Source: Pseudanabaena galeata CCNP1313
GTDB taxonomy: Bacteria > Cyanobacteriota > Cyanobacteriia > Pseudanabaenales > Pseudanabaenaceae
Assembly: GCF_029910235.1 (NCBI RefSeq)
Contig: NZ_CP112874.1
Coordinates: 62,001-126,000 of the forward strand
DNA length: 64,000 nucleotides
Direction: 5' to 3'
Shown: piece by piece, positions 1 through 8,609 of the stretch
Numbering within the stretch: position 1 is the first letter of the stretch
Layout of the letters: the number at the start of each line of letters is the position of its first letter
Notes under the pieces: model-generated
Databases searched by the model: none
Seen by the model: only the letters and a program-made list of their open reading frames with translations
Told to the model about the DNA's origin: nothing
Made by a program: the position numbers and the translations under genes

Positions 1-954
1 TCCACTCCCAAACCGACCCCTACGGTTACCGTACCGACTCCAACCATCACTTCTAATTATCAATTACGGCTGAGCCTGACAGGGCATAAAGGTTGGGTTA
101 GAGCCGTCGCCTTCTTTCCCAATGGATTCAGTTTTGCGAGTGGTAGTTACGATCGCACTTTACGCCTATGGAATGTAAGAGATAATCAGTCCTTTGGAAC
201 TTTATCCAATCACCTCGGCTCAGTCTCTGGAATTAATGCGATCGCCGTGCATCCTAACGGCAATACCTTCGCAATTGCCTGTATTGATAAATCGATAAAG
301 TTATGGAACTTCCGCAGTGGCAAACCAGTTCGGAACATTGAAGCCCATGATGGACAGGTCTTCAGTGTTGACTATAGCCCGAATGGCAACACCTTAATTA
401 GCGCCAGTGCTGATAGAACGATCAAGCTTTGGGATTGGCGTAGAGGTGAGCTATTGCAAACTTTTGAGGGACATCAAGACAAAGTTGTATCTGTAGCTTT
501 TGCTCCTGATGGCAAGCAATTCGCTAGTGCTAGTTTTGATAAAACTATTAAACTTTGGGATGTGAAGACAGGCCGGCGAGTTCTAAATATTGCGGGACAT
601 AATGCACCTGTAAATGCGATCGCCTATAGTCCCGATGGTAAGCTGCTGGCTAGTAGCAGCCAAGACCAAACTGTAAAAATCTGGGATGCAAGCACGGGCA
701 AACTCCTGCGTACTCTATCAGGTCATACAGGTGGTGTCTTAACGATAGCCTTTAACCGAGATGGCAGTGCGATCGCCTCTGGCGGTGTAGATAAAACAAT
801 TCAGATCTGGGATGTGAAGACGGGTAAAACCATGCAAATTCTCAGTCAGCATGAAGCTCCTGTTTTATCCCTCAGTTTTAGCCCTAAGGATGCCACTTTA
901 GTCAGTGGTGGCGCTGATCGCCTCGTCAAGGTTTGGCAATTGCAAGCTAAGTAA
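1..954 (+). CDS. WD40 repeat protein, 5' end outside window
   Basis: The reading frame is open from base 1 to the TAA at 952-954, so this is the C-terminal part of a longer protein; the GTG at 247 is internal. The visible part starts with a Thr/Pro-rich linker (PTPTVTVPTPT) and continues as seven WD40 repeats, each ending in a variant of D(R/K)TIKLWD, with GH-type turns (LTGHKGWV, FEGHQDKV, IAGHNAPV, LSGHTGGV). Seven repeats make one complete beta-propeller, normally a protein-interaction platform. In cyanobacteria such propellers behind a proline-rich linker are often attached to a Ser/Thr kinase or another signalling domain; that upstream part cannot be seen here, so this is only a possibility. 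A strong hairpin follows the stop codon directly. Confidence 0.93.
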   Translation, partial: STPKPTPTVTVPTPTITSNYQLRLSLTGHKGWVRAVAFFPNGFSFASGSYDRTLRLWNVRDNQSFGTLSNHLGSVSGINAIAVHPNGNTFAIACIDKSIKLWNFRSGKPVRNIEAHDGQVFSVDYSPNGNTLISASADRTIKLWDWRRGELLQTFEGHQDKVVSVAFAPDGKQFASASFDKTIKLWDVKTGRRVLNIAGHNAPVNAIAYSPDGKLLASSSQDQTVKIWDASTGKLLRTLSGHTGGVLTIAFNRDGSAIASGGVDKTIQIWDVKTGKTMQILSQHEAPVLSLSFSPKDATLVSGGADRLVKVWQLQAK

Positions 955-1005
955 AACCAAAAAAATAAAAACGGTGCGTCGCACCGTTTTTATTTTTTTG
1001 GTTTT
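953..1005. terminator. Long perfect hairpin, probable terminator
   Basis: Arms of about 25 bases pair perfectly around a one-base centre; the GC-rich core is ACGGTGCG/CGCACCGT (971-978 and 980-987) flanked by A-rich and T-rich runs. It overlaps the stop codon of the WD40 gene. The T-run after the core fits a Rho-independent terminator. The 249 bases from here to the next gene contain nothing else I can name. Confidence 0.8.
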
Positions 1006-1254
1006 ACTATTGATAATTATATTCAATAGTGTTACAGTGCCAATTAAGTTCTGATGCGGCTTGACTCAGCACGCTTCATTACACATAGTTCAAATGCGTT
1101 GGTAGGATTGGGTGATAGAATGCGTTTTTTACAGGGATTGCTGAAACAGATTTTAGTAAGAGCGAGAACTATCACTCAATTCTTTCTTATTTACATCCTT
1201 AGAAATTATTTATAGGCTGACTCTAATTTAATAAAAATTAATATCAATAAAAAT

Positions 1255-2031
1255 ATGACCTTTAGACAGTCCACCTCGCCTCAAGTTGTCGGCATTTGCA
1301 CCAGTCAATCCTTACGTCGTTTCGATTTACAGCTACTCCGATCGCTGTCGCGTCAATATACGCTCGCCCAATGGGAATATTGCCAAAATCCTGACGAACC
1401 CATCGATCTCAATTTGGCGATCGCATCTCTCCATGAATACTTACAAACCTGCGAAGAAAAAGTGCATTTGGTTGGGCATGGCATAGCGGGCTTAGTCGGT
1501 TGGCTCTATGCCAAGCAATATCCTGAACAGGTGCGATCGCTTACTTTATTGTCAGTGGGGGTTAACTTAGCAACTAGCTGGCATAGTCACTACTACGAGC
1601 AGCGCCAGTTAATAAGTTGTAGTCGGGAAACAATGCTGATGCGGACAGCCTTTTATCTATTTGGTTATCGTGACCAAGAGATGTTGCAGTGGTTGGCTAA
1701 CCTACTCAAGCAAGATCTTGATAATTCCCTAATCCCCCATTCTCTCTATGCACCCACCTATATTGCTCCCATGCCGATTACTGTCCCAATGTTGGTTTGT
1801 GGCGCATTAGATGACTATGTGATTGGTGGCGGTGGTGCAAATGCCTACCAAAAATGGAGATTGCATCTTAAAGATAGCGATCGCCTTTGGTTGAGCGAGC
1901 AGGGCAAACATTTTTTTCATTACTCACAGTGGCAATCCGTCAGCAATCAAATTCGTTCTTTCTGGAATTCTTTAGCTCTCAGTCAGGTTGTTTCCACTAA
2001 ACAGCAAATTGAACTTAGTAGAAACTCATAA
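1255..2031 (+). CDS. Alpha/beta hydrolase-fold protein, catalytic serine replaced
   Basis: This 258-residue protein has the layout of a small alpha/beta hydrolase: a nucleophile-elbow segment (HLVGHGIAGLVGWLYA, residues 71-86), an acid loop (CGALDDYVIGG, near residue 181) and a late His (QGKHFFHY, near 218). In active members the elbow reads GxSxG; here it is G-H-G-I-A-G, so the nucleophile position (residue 76) is glycine. I therefore expect a non-hydrolytic or altered role, for instance binding or scaffolding. The ATG at 1255 follows an A/T-rich leader with no obvious Shine-Dalgarno sequence. It appears monocistronic, with a hairpin after the stop. Substrate unknown. Confidence 0.85.
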   Translation: MTFRQSTSPQVVGICTSQSLRRFDLQLLRSLSRQYTLAQWEYCQNPDEPIDLNLAIASLHEYLQTCEEKVHLVGHGIAGLVGWLYAKQYPEQVRSLTLLSVGVNLATSWHSHYYEQRQLISCSRETMLMRTAFYLFGYRDQEMLQWLANLLKQDLDNSLIPHSLYAPTYIAPMPITVPMLVCGALDDYVIGGGGANAYQKWRLHLKDSDRLWLSEQGKHFFHYSQWQSVSNQIRSFWNSLALSQVVSTKQQIELSRNS

Positions 2032-2070
2032 TGAACTGAATTTTATCCGTATAAAGCACTGACTTAAAAA

Positions 2071-2123
2071 ACATAAATATCTTTAAAAGCCTTGCATTGC
2101 AAGGCTTTTAAAGATATTTATGT
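2071..2123. terminator. 26-bp perfect inverted repeat, probable terminator
   Basis: Arms 2071-2096 and 2098-2123 are perfect reverse complements separated by one base, with core AAGCCTTGCA/TGCAAGGCTT. It lies 40 bases after the hydrolase stop and probably ends that transcript. The remaining bases to the next gene show only the GGAG used by it. Confidence 0.75.
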
Positions 2124-2311
2124 ACTACTTAAACCTCAATAACCTGTATCAATTCTCATTATTTGTTGTTCCCATCGCTGAAGGTGCTGAGAACAAATTG
2201 ATTTTCTGAGCTGATGGGTGATTTTGGAATAGATGATTTTGGGTACGATATTATTTATGGAGTGTGAAGCCTAGAAGTAGGTGACTTACACGCATAATTT
2301 TGGAGTTTCTC

Positions 2312-3523
2312 ATGAAATTAGCTGAATTTCTGATTCAAGGTCAGCATCTGCGTCAACAGGATCGCACCCTAGCGATCGCCTATTTTGAACAATGTCTTCA
2401 AAATACGACCACTGGCGAAAATGTGGAGAGAGACTCTAGCACAACCATAAGGGTTTTACTAGATCTTGCTGTAGAGCTAATAGCCACAAAACAATTAGAA
2501 TCATTGCAGAGAGCGCAAGTTCTTGTGCAACAAGCGGGGGAAGCATTAACTCAGCATCCAGATCGCGATCCCGAACAGGAAGCTTACTTACTGTATGTGC
2601 GTTCAGTTCTGGCGCTTGAAATGGGGGAATTGAGCGATGTTTTACATATTCTACAAACGGCTCATCAATCTTATCGCAGTAGTCAGCAAGGGCAGGCTCT
2701 CATTGATGACGCAATCGGACAATATTATTTACGTGTAAATGATCTGCAATCGGCTCTTATGAGTTTTGAGCGATCGCTATCTGTACGCCTAGAAATAGAA
2801 GATGAATGTGCGATTGCTAAAAGCTACACCTACTTAGGACAATTGTATTTAACATCGGGGGATATCAATCAAGCCGCTAATCTTTTTCAAAGTACGCTCG
2901 ATATTGCATTGGCTAATTCCGATAACTTTTTGCGTTTACAAGCGCTTAAAGGTCTAGCGAAAGTGGCGATCGCCGAATCTCAGTGGCAAACGGCAATTGA
3001 AATGATCAAAGATGGCATCTCTTTACTCAAAGAGCCTGTTGATACCATTGAAATTGGTTATTTATACTGTGATTTAGCCGAAGCTTTGCTGGGCGATCGC
3101 CAAATTGAAGAAAGTCTAATCTGCATTAGAGTAAATGTATTACCTCGTTTCCGAGATTATCAATATCTGAGGGGAATTGCGATCGCCAAACATCTCCGAG
3201 GACGTATTTATGTATATCGACTTCTCGATGGTTTAGATAGTCTCGATGAAGATGCGATCGAAACGGCGGAAGACTCATTAATTGATGCTTCTATCGCTTT
3301 TGAGCAATTCGGAATGATGCTTGATTATGCTAGATCTCTATACGATTTGGCTTGTCTCTACCAGCTATGCAGTAATTCGCAGTTTCAATATCAATATCAA
3401 GGCAAGTCTTTGCGATCGCTAGAATTATCCCTCAGTGTCTTAGATCAATTGGGGATGAGTCATACTCAGCTTGCTTCACAGGTTGAATCTATGCTCAATC
3501 AGGTCATGCGGGGTAGTTTTTAA
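2312..3523 (+). CDS. Tetratricopeptide (TPR) repeat protein
   Basis: The protein is all helical and built of TPR-like repeats, best seen in the middle (QGQALIDDAIGQYYLRVN, CAIAKSYTYLGQLYLTSG, LRLQALKGLAKVAIAESQ, EIGYLYCDLAEALLGD). I chose the ATG at 2312 rather than the upstream TTG at 2300 because GGAG at 2302-2305 is correctly spaced in front of it, giving 403 residues. There is no signal peptide or membrane segment, so it should be a cytoplasmic interaction protein. It has no obvious operon partner: the next gene starts 78 bases downstream and is a broken restriction gene. The family is too general to give a partner. Confidence 0.82.
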   Translation: MKLAEFLIQGQHLRQQDRTLAIAYFEQCLQNTTTGENVERDSSTTIRVLLDLAVELIATKQLESLQRAQVLVQQAGEALTQHPDRDPEQEAYLLYVRSVLALEMGELSDVLHILQTAHQSYRSSQQGQALIDDAIGQYYLRVNDLQSALMSFERSLSVRLEIEDECAIAKSYTYLGQLYLTSGDINQAANLFQSTLDIALANSDNFLRLQALKGLAKVAIAESQWQTAIEMIKDGISLLKEPVDTIEIGYLYCDLAEALLGDRQIEESLICIRVNVLPRFRDYQYLRGIAIAKHLRGRIYVYRLLDGLDSLDEDAIETAEDSLIDASIAFEQFGMMLDYARSLYDLACLYQLCSNSQFQYQYQGKSLRSLELSLSVLDQLGMSHTQLASQVESMLNQVMRGSF

Positions 3524-3601
3524 CTATCGTTCTGGTAGTATATCAACTAAAAATATCAGAATTTTATCTGGTATCCTGAGATTAGCCAATCCCAAAAGAC
3601 G

Positions 3602-4264
3602 ATGACTAATCAAATTCAAGCTTATTTGCAAGAAGTGACGCAAATTTATCAAAAGGGGAATGCGACAGAGCATACCTATCGTCCTGCGTTGAAGAGATTG
3701 TTAGAGTCTTTTGGTAGTGACATTTTGGCGGTGAATGAGCCGAAACGGATTGCTTGCGGTGCGCCAGATTTTTGGATTGGACAGGGGGCGTTAGAGGTTG
3801 GACATCTTGAGGCTAAGGATGTTGGAATTTCGCTGAAGAGTTTGGAAAAGAAGAACCAAATGCAGCGTTATTTTAATGCATTAGGGAATTTGATTTTAAC
3901 GGATCATTTAGAATTTCGGTGGTATGTGGGTGGGGAGTTACGGCTATCGGCGGCGATCGCTACTTTTGATAAGCAAAAGAAAATTAAGCCTGATCATGAT
4001 TGGATTGCACAGGTTGATCAACTTTTGCGACAGTTTTTATTAACTAAGGTTGTGCAAGTCACGACTCCCAGAGCTTTAGCGAAAAGGATGGCGGCTTTGG
4101 CACAATTGATTAGGGATGCGATTAATACGGCTTTGAATGATAGCGATCGCGGTGGGATGTTGCGACAGCAGTTAGAGTCTTTTCGTGCGGTGTTGATTCG
4201 CGATTTGACGGGGGAGCAGTTTGCGGATATGTATGCTCAGACGATTTGCTATGGTTTGTTGTAG
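3602..4264 (+). pseudogene. N-terminal remnant of type IIG/ISP-like restriction-modification enzyme
   Basis: The 220 residues match the start of large (about 1000-residue) single-chain restriction-methyltransferases. They have a helical start, a PD-(D/E)xK nuclease site (APDFWIGQGALEVGHLEAKD, about residues 50-70) and the linker ending LTGEQFADMYAQTICYGL that precedes the methylase domain in that family. The frame stops immediately after this linker, so the whole methylase and target-recognition part is gone. A C-terminal scrap of the same kind of protein is found at 6223-6462, with a DUF262-HEPN cassette between the two pieces. The nuclease motif is intact, but without its methylase and specificity domains the fragment is unlikely to work as a restriction enzyme. 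This is seen from sequence plus known family architecture. Confidence 0.8.
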
Positions 4265-4381
4265 TTTTGAAGAGAGTAGATGAGAAATGTTGGAGTCAAT
4301 CATCCTTAAGTAAGCGAAAGTACTTTTAACCAGATTTAGATAGGATGCTATAAGATAATACAAAAATACCTAAAATAAAAA

Positions 4382-5527
4382 ATGGAAAATATTGAAGATA
4401 AAATTGCATTGCTCGAAAAAGCAGTTTCGGATGAAAGAAAAAGACTTTCATCCGATAGGCTTGATATATCTTTTGGAGAATTAATTAACCTTTACAAAAA
4501 TAAAGAACTTATTATTAGACCTGAATATCAAAGGCTATTTCGATGGAGTCACAAACAAAAGACTGCTCTTATAGAGTCTATTTTGCTATCAATTCCTATT
4601 CCTCCAATCTTTGTTGCTGAAGATAAAGATGGTGTTTGGGAATTAGTTGATGGATTGCAGCGTGTTTCTACTTTCATCAGCTTTTTTGGTGACTTGGATA
4701 TCAAAGTTTCAGAGATTCACTATAACCAAGAAAATAATGAAGTAGAGGATGAGGTTGAAGAAGAATCTGAGAAAGCTGCTGATATAAGTAATAAGTGGAC
4801 ATTGGCAGAGGGAGGACTGATAAAGAGCTTAGACGGTTTCAACATTGATAATCTTCCAGTAAATCTCAAGATCAATTTAAAAAGAGCGGTCTGTAGAGTT
4901 GAGATACTAAGAGGAGAAAGTAATACTTCTATGAAGTATGAGTTGTTTAAGCGTCTTAACTCTGGTGGTTCAAAACTAACTCCACAAGAAATTAGAAACG
5001 CTATATATAGAGGCATAAATCCTAAGCTTAATGAGCTTTTACTAAGCATTAGTCAGAAACAAGTTTTCAAAAATTTAACGCAGTTAAGTCGCGGCAAACT
5101 GAATGAATTGTACGATCAGGAGTTAATCCTAAGATTTTTTGCATTTTATAACAATGTAGACAATATCAATGAAAACACAGAAAACTTTCTAAATAATTTT
5201 ATGAAGAAAACTGTAGAAAACGATCATTTTGACTATGATTTGTACGAGTCTACCTTTATGCAATGCTTAGAACTGATTAGTAGGTTAGAAGATGACAAAG
5301 TATTTAGAAATGAGGGTGGACTTTTTGTTCCAGCAAATTTTGAAGGTGTATTAATTGGACTTGCACAAAATCTAGAAAAGTATGCATCTAATCTAGATTC
5401 ATTAAAATCAAAAATTGATGCATTAAAGCGAGATGAAAGTTTTAAAAGATACTCTGGCTCTGCATCTAATAGCAGGAGTAGGATAAGAAATCGTCTTAAA
5501 AGGGCTAATGAAATTTTTGGATCATAA
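4382..5527 (+). CDS. DUF262-domain protein (GmrS/ParB-like nucleotide-handling domain)
   Basis: The N-terminal 200 residues have the DUF262 signature: RPEYQRLFRW near residue 42, then IPIPPIFVAED and ELVDGLQRVSTF near 88, and FKRLNSGG further on. The family is known from DNA-modification-dependent enzymes such as GmrSD and from phage-defence proteins such as BrxU; the Q-R and D-G-x-Q-R motifs form its nucleotide-binding or hydrolysing site. The C-terminal half is helical and I do not recognise a nuclease HNH (DUF1524) domain there, so the effector may be the next gene. Its last 20 bases overlap that gene. The region is A/T rich and has no HIP1 site between 4150 and 6482, which suggests recent transfer. 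Confidence 0.88.
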   Translation: MENIEDKIALLEKAVSDERKRLSSDRLDISFGELINLYKNKELIIRPEYQRLFRWSHKQKTALIESILLSIPIPPIFVAEDKDGVWELVDGLQRVSTFISFFGDLDIKVSEIHYNQENNEVEDEVEEESEKAADISNKWTLAEGGLIKSLDGFNIDNLPVNLKINLKRAVCRVEILRGESNTSMKYELFKRLNSGGSKLTPQEIRNAIYRGINPKLNELLLSISQKQVFKNLTQLSRGKLNELYDQELILRFFAFYNNVDNINENTENFLNNFMKKTVENDHFDYDLYESTFMQCLELISRLEDDKVFRNEGGLFVPANFEGVLIGLAQNLEKYASNLDSLKSKIDALKRDESFKRYSGSASNSRSRIRNRLKRANEIFGS

Positions 5528-6206
5528 ATCTACTATGGACGATTTTGATGTAGCAGTACAAGAAGCAATTGAAGAGAGATTAACTGTTCTTTTTGAAATT
5601 GAAAGAGCCATTTTTACTAAACGATATTCCTTGTCTATAAAACATCAAGAAATATTCGCAACACAATCTATATCAATGATATATGCCATATGGGAAGGAT
5701 TTGTACAAACAGCTTTTAACCTTTATATTGATGAACTTAATAAAATTGATATTGAATTTTATGATTTCTCTGATGACATAGTAATTCATCATATGGAAAG
5801 TTCATTTAAGCAATTCAGAGAATATCCAAATAAAGACAAGCAAAAAATAAGATTCTTTAGAGATATTAAGACATTTCATAATGAAAGAAGTCAACCTATC
5901 TCAAGGGTTGTCAATACTCAGAGTAACGTTAGTTTTAGTGTATTGAATAAATTGCTTAAAACGTTCTCCCTTGAACAGTTTCCCGAACATTGGAAAGATT
6001 ACAAACATCCAAATCCTAACTTAAAAAGCTCAATGGATTCATTTTTGAGATTAAGAAATACTGTAGCGCACGGAGGTGATTTAGTTTCTGAAGGAAAAGT
6101 TAATCAAAGTGTATACATGCGCTTCAGAAATCTTGTAGTAGACTTAATGTACGAGATTAGGGTAAAAATGCTAGATGGTTTAGAAAGAAAAACATTTTTG
6201 CAGTAA
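5508..6206 (+). CDS. HEPN protein of the MAE_28990/MAE_18760 type, putative RNase effector
   Basis: This 232-residue helical protein contains SISMIYAIWEGFVQTAFNLY near residue 55 and LRLRNTVAHGG near residue 185. The latter is a HEPN RxxxxH motif (R-N-T-V-A-H), the usual catalytic site of HEPN RNases. MAE_28990-type HEPN proteins are known companions of DUF262 proteins in predicted defence loci. The ATG at 5508 lies inside the end of the DUF262 gene and is preceded by AAAAGGG (5497-5503), so I take it as the start; a second ATG at 5535 is possible. Overlap and shared base composition mean the two genes move and work together. Toxic RNase activity is inferred from the family, not shown. Confidence 0.82.
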   Translation: MKFLDHKSTMDDFDVAVQEAIEERLTVLFEIERAIFTKRYSLSIKHQEIFATQSISMIYAIWEGFVQTAFNLYIDELNKIDIEFYDFSDDIVIHHMESSFKQFREYPNKDKQKIRFFRDIKTFHNERSQPISRVVNTQSNVSFSVLNKLLKTFSLEQFPEHWKDYKHPNPNLKSSMDSFLRLRNTVAHGGDLVSEGKVNQSVYMRFRNLVVDLMYEIRVKMLDGLERKTFLQ

Positions 6207-6222
6207 ACAATATTTCTGTAGG

Positions 6223-6462
6223 CTAAAAATTTGGATTCACTCTGAGCAGTATTTCGCCAACATCCCCAACCACATTTGGAACTTCTACACCGGCGGCTAT
6301 CAAGTCTGTCAGAAATGGCTAAAAGACCGCAAAGGAAGAGAACTCAGCTTTGACGATCTCGTTCATTATCAAAATATCATCTCCATCTTGGGTGAAACCA
6401 TCGAGATCATGAGCGATATTGATCAAATCATTACCAAACATGGAGGCTTTCCATTCTCATGA
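6223..6462 (+). pseudogene. C-terminal remnant of the same restriction-modification family
   Basis: In-frame translation gives LKIWIHSEQYFANIPNHIWN, then FYTGGYQVCQKWLKDRKGRE and a helical end stopping at the TGA 6460-6462. The GGYQVCQKWLKDRKGR block is the hallmark C-terminus of the large type IIG/ISP restriction-methyltransferases whose N-terminus lies at 3602-4264. There is no start codon or ribosome site. It is too short for the ORF caller and is a leftover from replacement of the middle of the gene. Confidence 0.75.
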
Positions 6463-6552
6463 CTATGTAGATATATGACTAAGCGATCGCCCATAGCTAA
6501 AGTTATAAAATAAAAGAAAGTTTACACAAAACCATCAACAAGAGAGTTAATC

Positions 6553-6768
6553 ATGCTAGACCTTGAATATCTGACTAACAAAGAAGGACAGCCCACCGCC
6601 GTTGTCATCCCCATCGCAATTTGGCGGCAACTCCTACCCATCGATAACGCCTCTCTAGAAGACCTTAGCGAAGCTATAGAAGATTATTGCCTCAATAAAG
6701 CAATGGATGAAGATAAAAATACCCCTCTTTACTCCCGTACCGAAGCTCTAGCCTTTTTAGATGATTAG
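6553..6768 (+). CDS. Small antitoxin, Phd/YefM-like
   Basis: This 71-residue acidic protein starts LEYLTNKEGQPTAVVIPIAI, which resembles the beta-strand start of Phd/YefM-type antitoxins, and ends in an acidic helical tail rich in Asp and Glu, the usual toxin-wrapping part. AGAGAG at 6541-6546 precedes the ATG. Its stop lies 14 bases before a RelE-type toxin, the normal antitoxin-then-toxin order. Antitoxins of this kind normally also repress their own promoter; no operator was identified here. Confidence 0.8.
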   Translation: MLDLEYLTNKEGQPTAVVIPIAIWRQLLPIDNASLEDLSEAIEDYCLNKAMDEDKNTPLYSRTEALAFLDD

Positions 6769-6782
6769 ATTGGAAGACTAAA

Positions 6783-7052
6783 ATGGAAGTAAAGTATCGC
6801 CAGTCATTTTTAAAAGATCTCAAAAACCTGAAAGGCTCATCAGTATATCAACGCATCTATGAAATTGCCTTTACAACTTTGCCTGAAGCTCAGAACTTAC
6901 AGGAACTCCCGAACATTAAAGCCATGCAAGGATATTCAACACGTTATCGTATTCGAGTAGGTGACTATCGCATTGGCATAGAAATTTCAGATAACACAGT
7001 AGAAGTCATTCGCACATTACACCGCAAAGAATTTTATCGCTACTTCCCTTAG
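6783..7052 (+). CDS. RelE/ParE-superfamily toxin
   Basis: The 89 residues have the full RelE-type pattern: MEVKYRQSFLKDLKNLKG at the start, the core strands STRYRIRVGDYRIGIEI, and the C-terminal block RTLHRKEFYRYFP with the basic and Tyr residues that sit over the cut mRNA in RelE ribonucleases. It most likely cleaves mRNA at the ribosome when released from the 6553-6768 antitoxin. Its stop codon is three bases ahead of the next gene, so the pair and the following MNT-HEPN pair probably share a transcript. Confidence 0.87.
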   Translation: MEVKYRQSFLKDLKNLKGSSVYQRIYEIAFTTLPEAQNLQELPNIKAMQGYSTRYRIRVGDYRIGIEISDNTVEVIRTLHRKEFYRYFP

Positions 7053-7055
7053 AAA

Positions 7056-7385
7056 ATGACTACTACTTTAACGAGCATTACTCCAATACTTAACGAACTC
7101 AAGCGAGAGTTGCAAGAGCTTTATGGCGATCGCCTTGTTAAGTTAATTCTATTTGGTTCCCACGCCAGAGGCGAAGCAAATCCCGACTCAGATATTGACT
7201 TACTAGCCGTTCTTAAAAGCCCCGTTTCCCAGTTCCAAGAAATTTTAAATATGTCAGAACTGCGCGTAAAAATGCTATTAGAACAGGATGAACTTGTTTC
7301 TATTATTCCCATGTCCGAAGAAGATTTCCATACAAGAAATGTTGCTTTGTTACGAAACATCCGAAAAGAAGGAATCGAATTATGA
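7056..7385 (+). CDS. MNT-type nucleotidyltransferase (MntA-like antitoxin)
   Basis: This 109-residue protein has the minimal nucleotidyltransferase site LILFGSHARGEANPDSDIDL (residues 29-48): GSxxRG and the D-x-D metal ligands. In MNT-HEPN toxin-antitoxin pairs this enzyme AMPylates and neutralises the HEPN partner. The stop overlaps the start of the next gene by four bases (ATGA at 7382-7385), the usual translational coupling for the pair. All catalytic residues look intact. Confidence 0.88.
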   Translation: MTTTLTSITPILNELKRELQELYGDRLVKLILFGSHARGEANPDSDIDLLAVLKSPVSQFQEILNMSELRVKMLLEQDELVSIIPMSEEDFHTRNVALLRNIRKEGIEL

Positions 7386-7756
7386 GTGAATTCAAAAAGC
7401 TACTCTCCTTAGCCTTAGAAGAACTAGACATAGCGAAACTGTTGCTCGAACGAGGACATTATCGCACCTGTCTGTCTCGTTCCTATTACTCTATGTACTA
7501 TGCAATTCAAGCCTTATTGCTATCTAAAGATTTAGATGTTTCGACCCATAAAGGAACAATTCGCCTGTTTAGTCAGCACTTTGTGAAAACAGGTCAATTC
7601 TCTTCAGTTTGGTCAAAAATCTTAAGCGATGCCTATGAGCTAAGACAATTGAGCGACTATAACGCAGACTTTACTGGCACATTAGCAGAAGCAGAAACAA
7701 TTTTAGAAAAAGCAAAAGATTTCATAGTTGAAGTAGAGAAAGTATTGAAACAGTAA
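7382..7756 (+). CDS. HEPN-domain protein, UPF0332-like (toxin partner)
   Basis: The 124-residue all-helical protein matches the UPF0332/HEPN family: a first helix ALEELDIAKLLLERGHY, then CLSRSYYSMYYAIQALLLSK and a late ELRQLSDYNADF. This is the SDY subtype, not the classical RxxxxHxY HepT motif, so nuclease activity is less certain than in HepT proteins. It is coupled to the nucleotidyltransferase in front of it and is expected to be the toxin that enzyme controls. A family A palindromic repeat follows 44 bases after the stop and probably ends the transcript. Confidence 0.85.
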   Translation: MSEFKKLLSLALEELDIAKLLLERGHYRTCLSRSYYSMYYAIQALLLSKDLDVSTHKGTIRLFSQHFVKTGQFSSVWSKILSDAYELRQLSDYNADFTGTLAEAETILEKAKDFIVEVEKVLKQ

Positions 7757-7800
7757 TAACGCTAAATTAATCAATACCTAACGAACTCAAACGAAAGCTA

Positions 7801-7912
7801 TAGCAATGCAAGAGACAGCTAGGACAAATCAAAACCCAAAAGATTAGTGGCGGCGCGAAGCGCCGCCACTAATCTTTTGGGTTTTATGTCCTAAGCAAAC
7901 CTTACATTGCTA
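7801..7912. repeat. Family A palindromic repeat, copy 1
   Basis: The 112-bp element has ends TAGCAATGCAAG (7801-7812) and CTTACATTGCTA (7901-7912) and a perfect central hairpin with 26-base arms (7831-7856 and 7860-7885; AAAACCCAAAAGATTAGTGG is the outer part). Copies with the same ends and core lie at 14142-14252 and, reversed and worn, at 54667-54775. It carries no gene. It resembles a non-autonomous MITE and would also terminate transcription on either strand. Confidence 0.85.
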
Positions 7913-8001
7913 GACAAGAAAAGTATGGCGATCGCCCTTCACTATAAAGGTATAAAAAGTATAAAATAAGAGATGTTAAATACTACTGACTGTCTACGAT
8001 C

Positions 8002-8601
8002 ATGACTAGTGCAAGCGTCCCCCAAGCAGTCATCACCTTAGAACCAAAAAATCTCAAGCGTTGGACAGTACAGGACTACCATCGCATCAGTGAGTTAGGA
8101 CTTCTCATTGACGAACGCACCGAACTAATTGCTGGGCAAATCACCATAATGGCAGCCAAAGGAACGCCCCACGTCACATCATTACATTTACTTGCCAATG
8201 TTTTGCGAGATCGCCTCGGCACTTCAGCATTAGTTCGCACCCAAGACCCTATTCATTTAGATGATTTTTCAGAACCAGAACCAGATTTAGCGATCGCCCA
8301 AGGGACAGTTCTAGATTATGTGGAACAACATCCAAGTCCTGAGCAAATTTATCTTGTCGTAGAAGTTGCCGACTCCACACTAAAACAGGATTGTGAAATC
8401 AAAGATAAACTCTATGCTAAGGCTGGTATCGCTGACTACTGGGTTCTAGCTCCCCAAAAACGTCAACTGCATATCTTTCGTAAACCAACACCTACGGGCT
8501 ACACCGAGCATCTTATTCTTACTGAGCCAAGCCAAGCTTCTCTTTTAGCATTTCCTGATTTTGCGATCGCTTTAACTTCGATCCTCCCTCCCATTTCATG
8601 A
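8002..8601 (+). CDS. Uma2-family (DUF820) putative endonuclease
   Basis: This 199-residue protein is a standard cyanobacterial Uma2/DUF820 member with a PD-(D/E)xK fold: EPEPDLAIAQ near residue 92, YLVVEVADSTLKQD near 117, then KDKLYAKAGIADYWVL. The Asp and Glu-x-x of the nuclease core are present. The biological role of the family is unknown despite its large numbers in cyanobacteria. A second Uma2 gene starts nine bases after its stop, so the two are co-transcribed. Confidence 0.88.
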   Translation: MTSASVPQAVITLEPKNLKRWTVQDYHRISELGLLIDERTELIAGQITIMAAKGTPHVTSLHLLANVLRDRLGTSALVRTQDPIHLDDFSEPEPDLAIAQGTVLDYVEQHPSPEQIYLVVEVADSTLKQDCEIKDKLYAKAGIADYWVLAPQKRQLHIFRKPTPTGYTEHLILTEPSQASLLAFPDFAIALTSILPPIS

Positions 8602-8609
8602 GGTAAATT

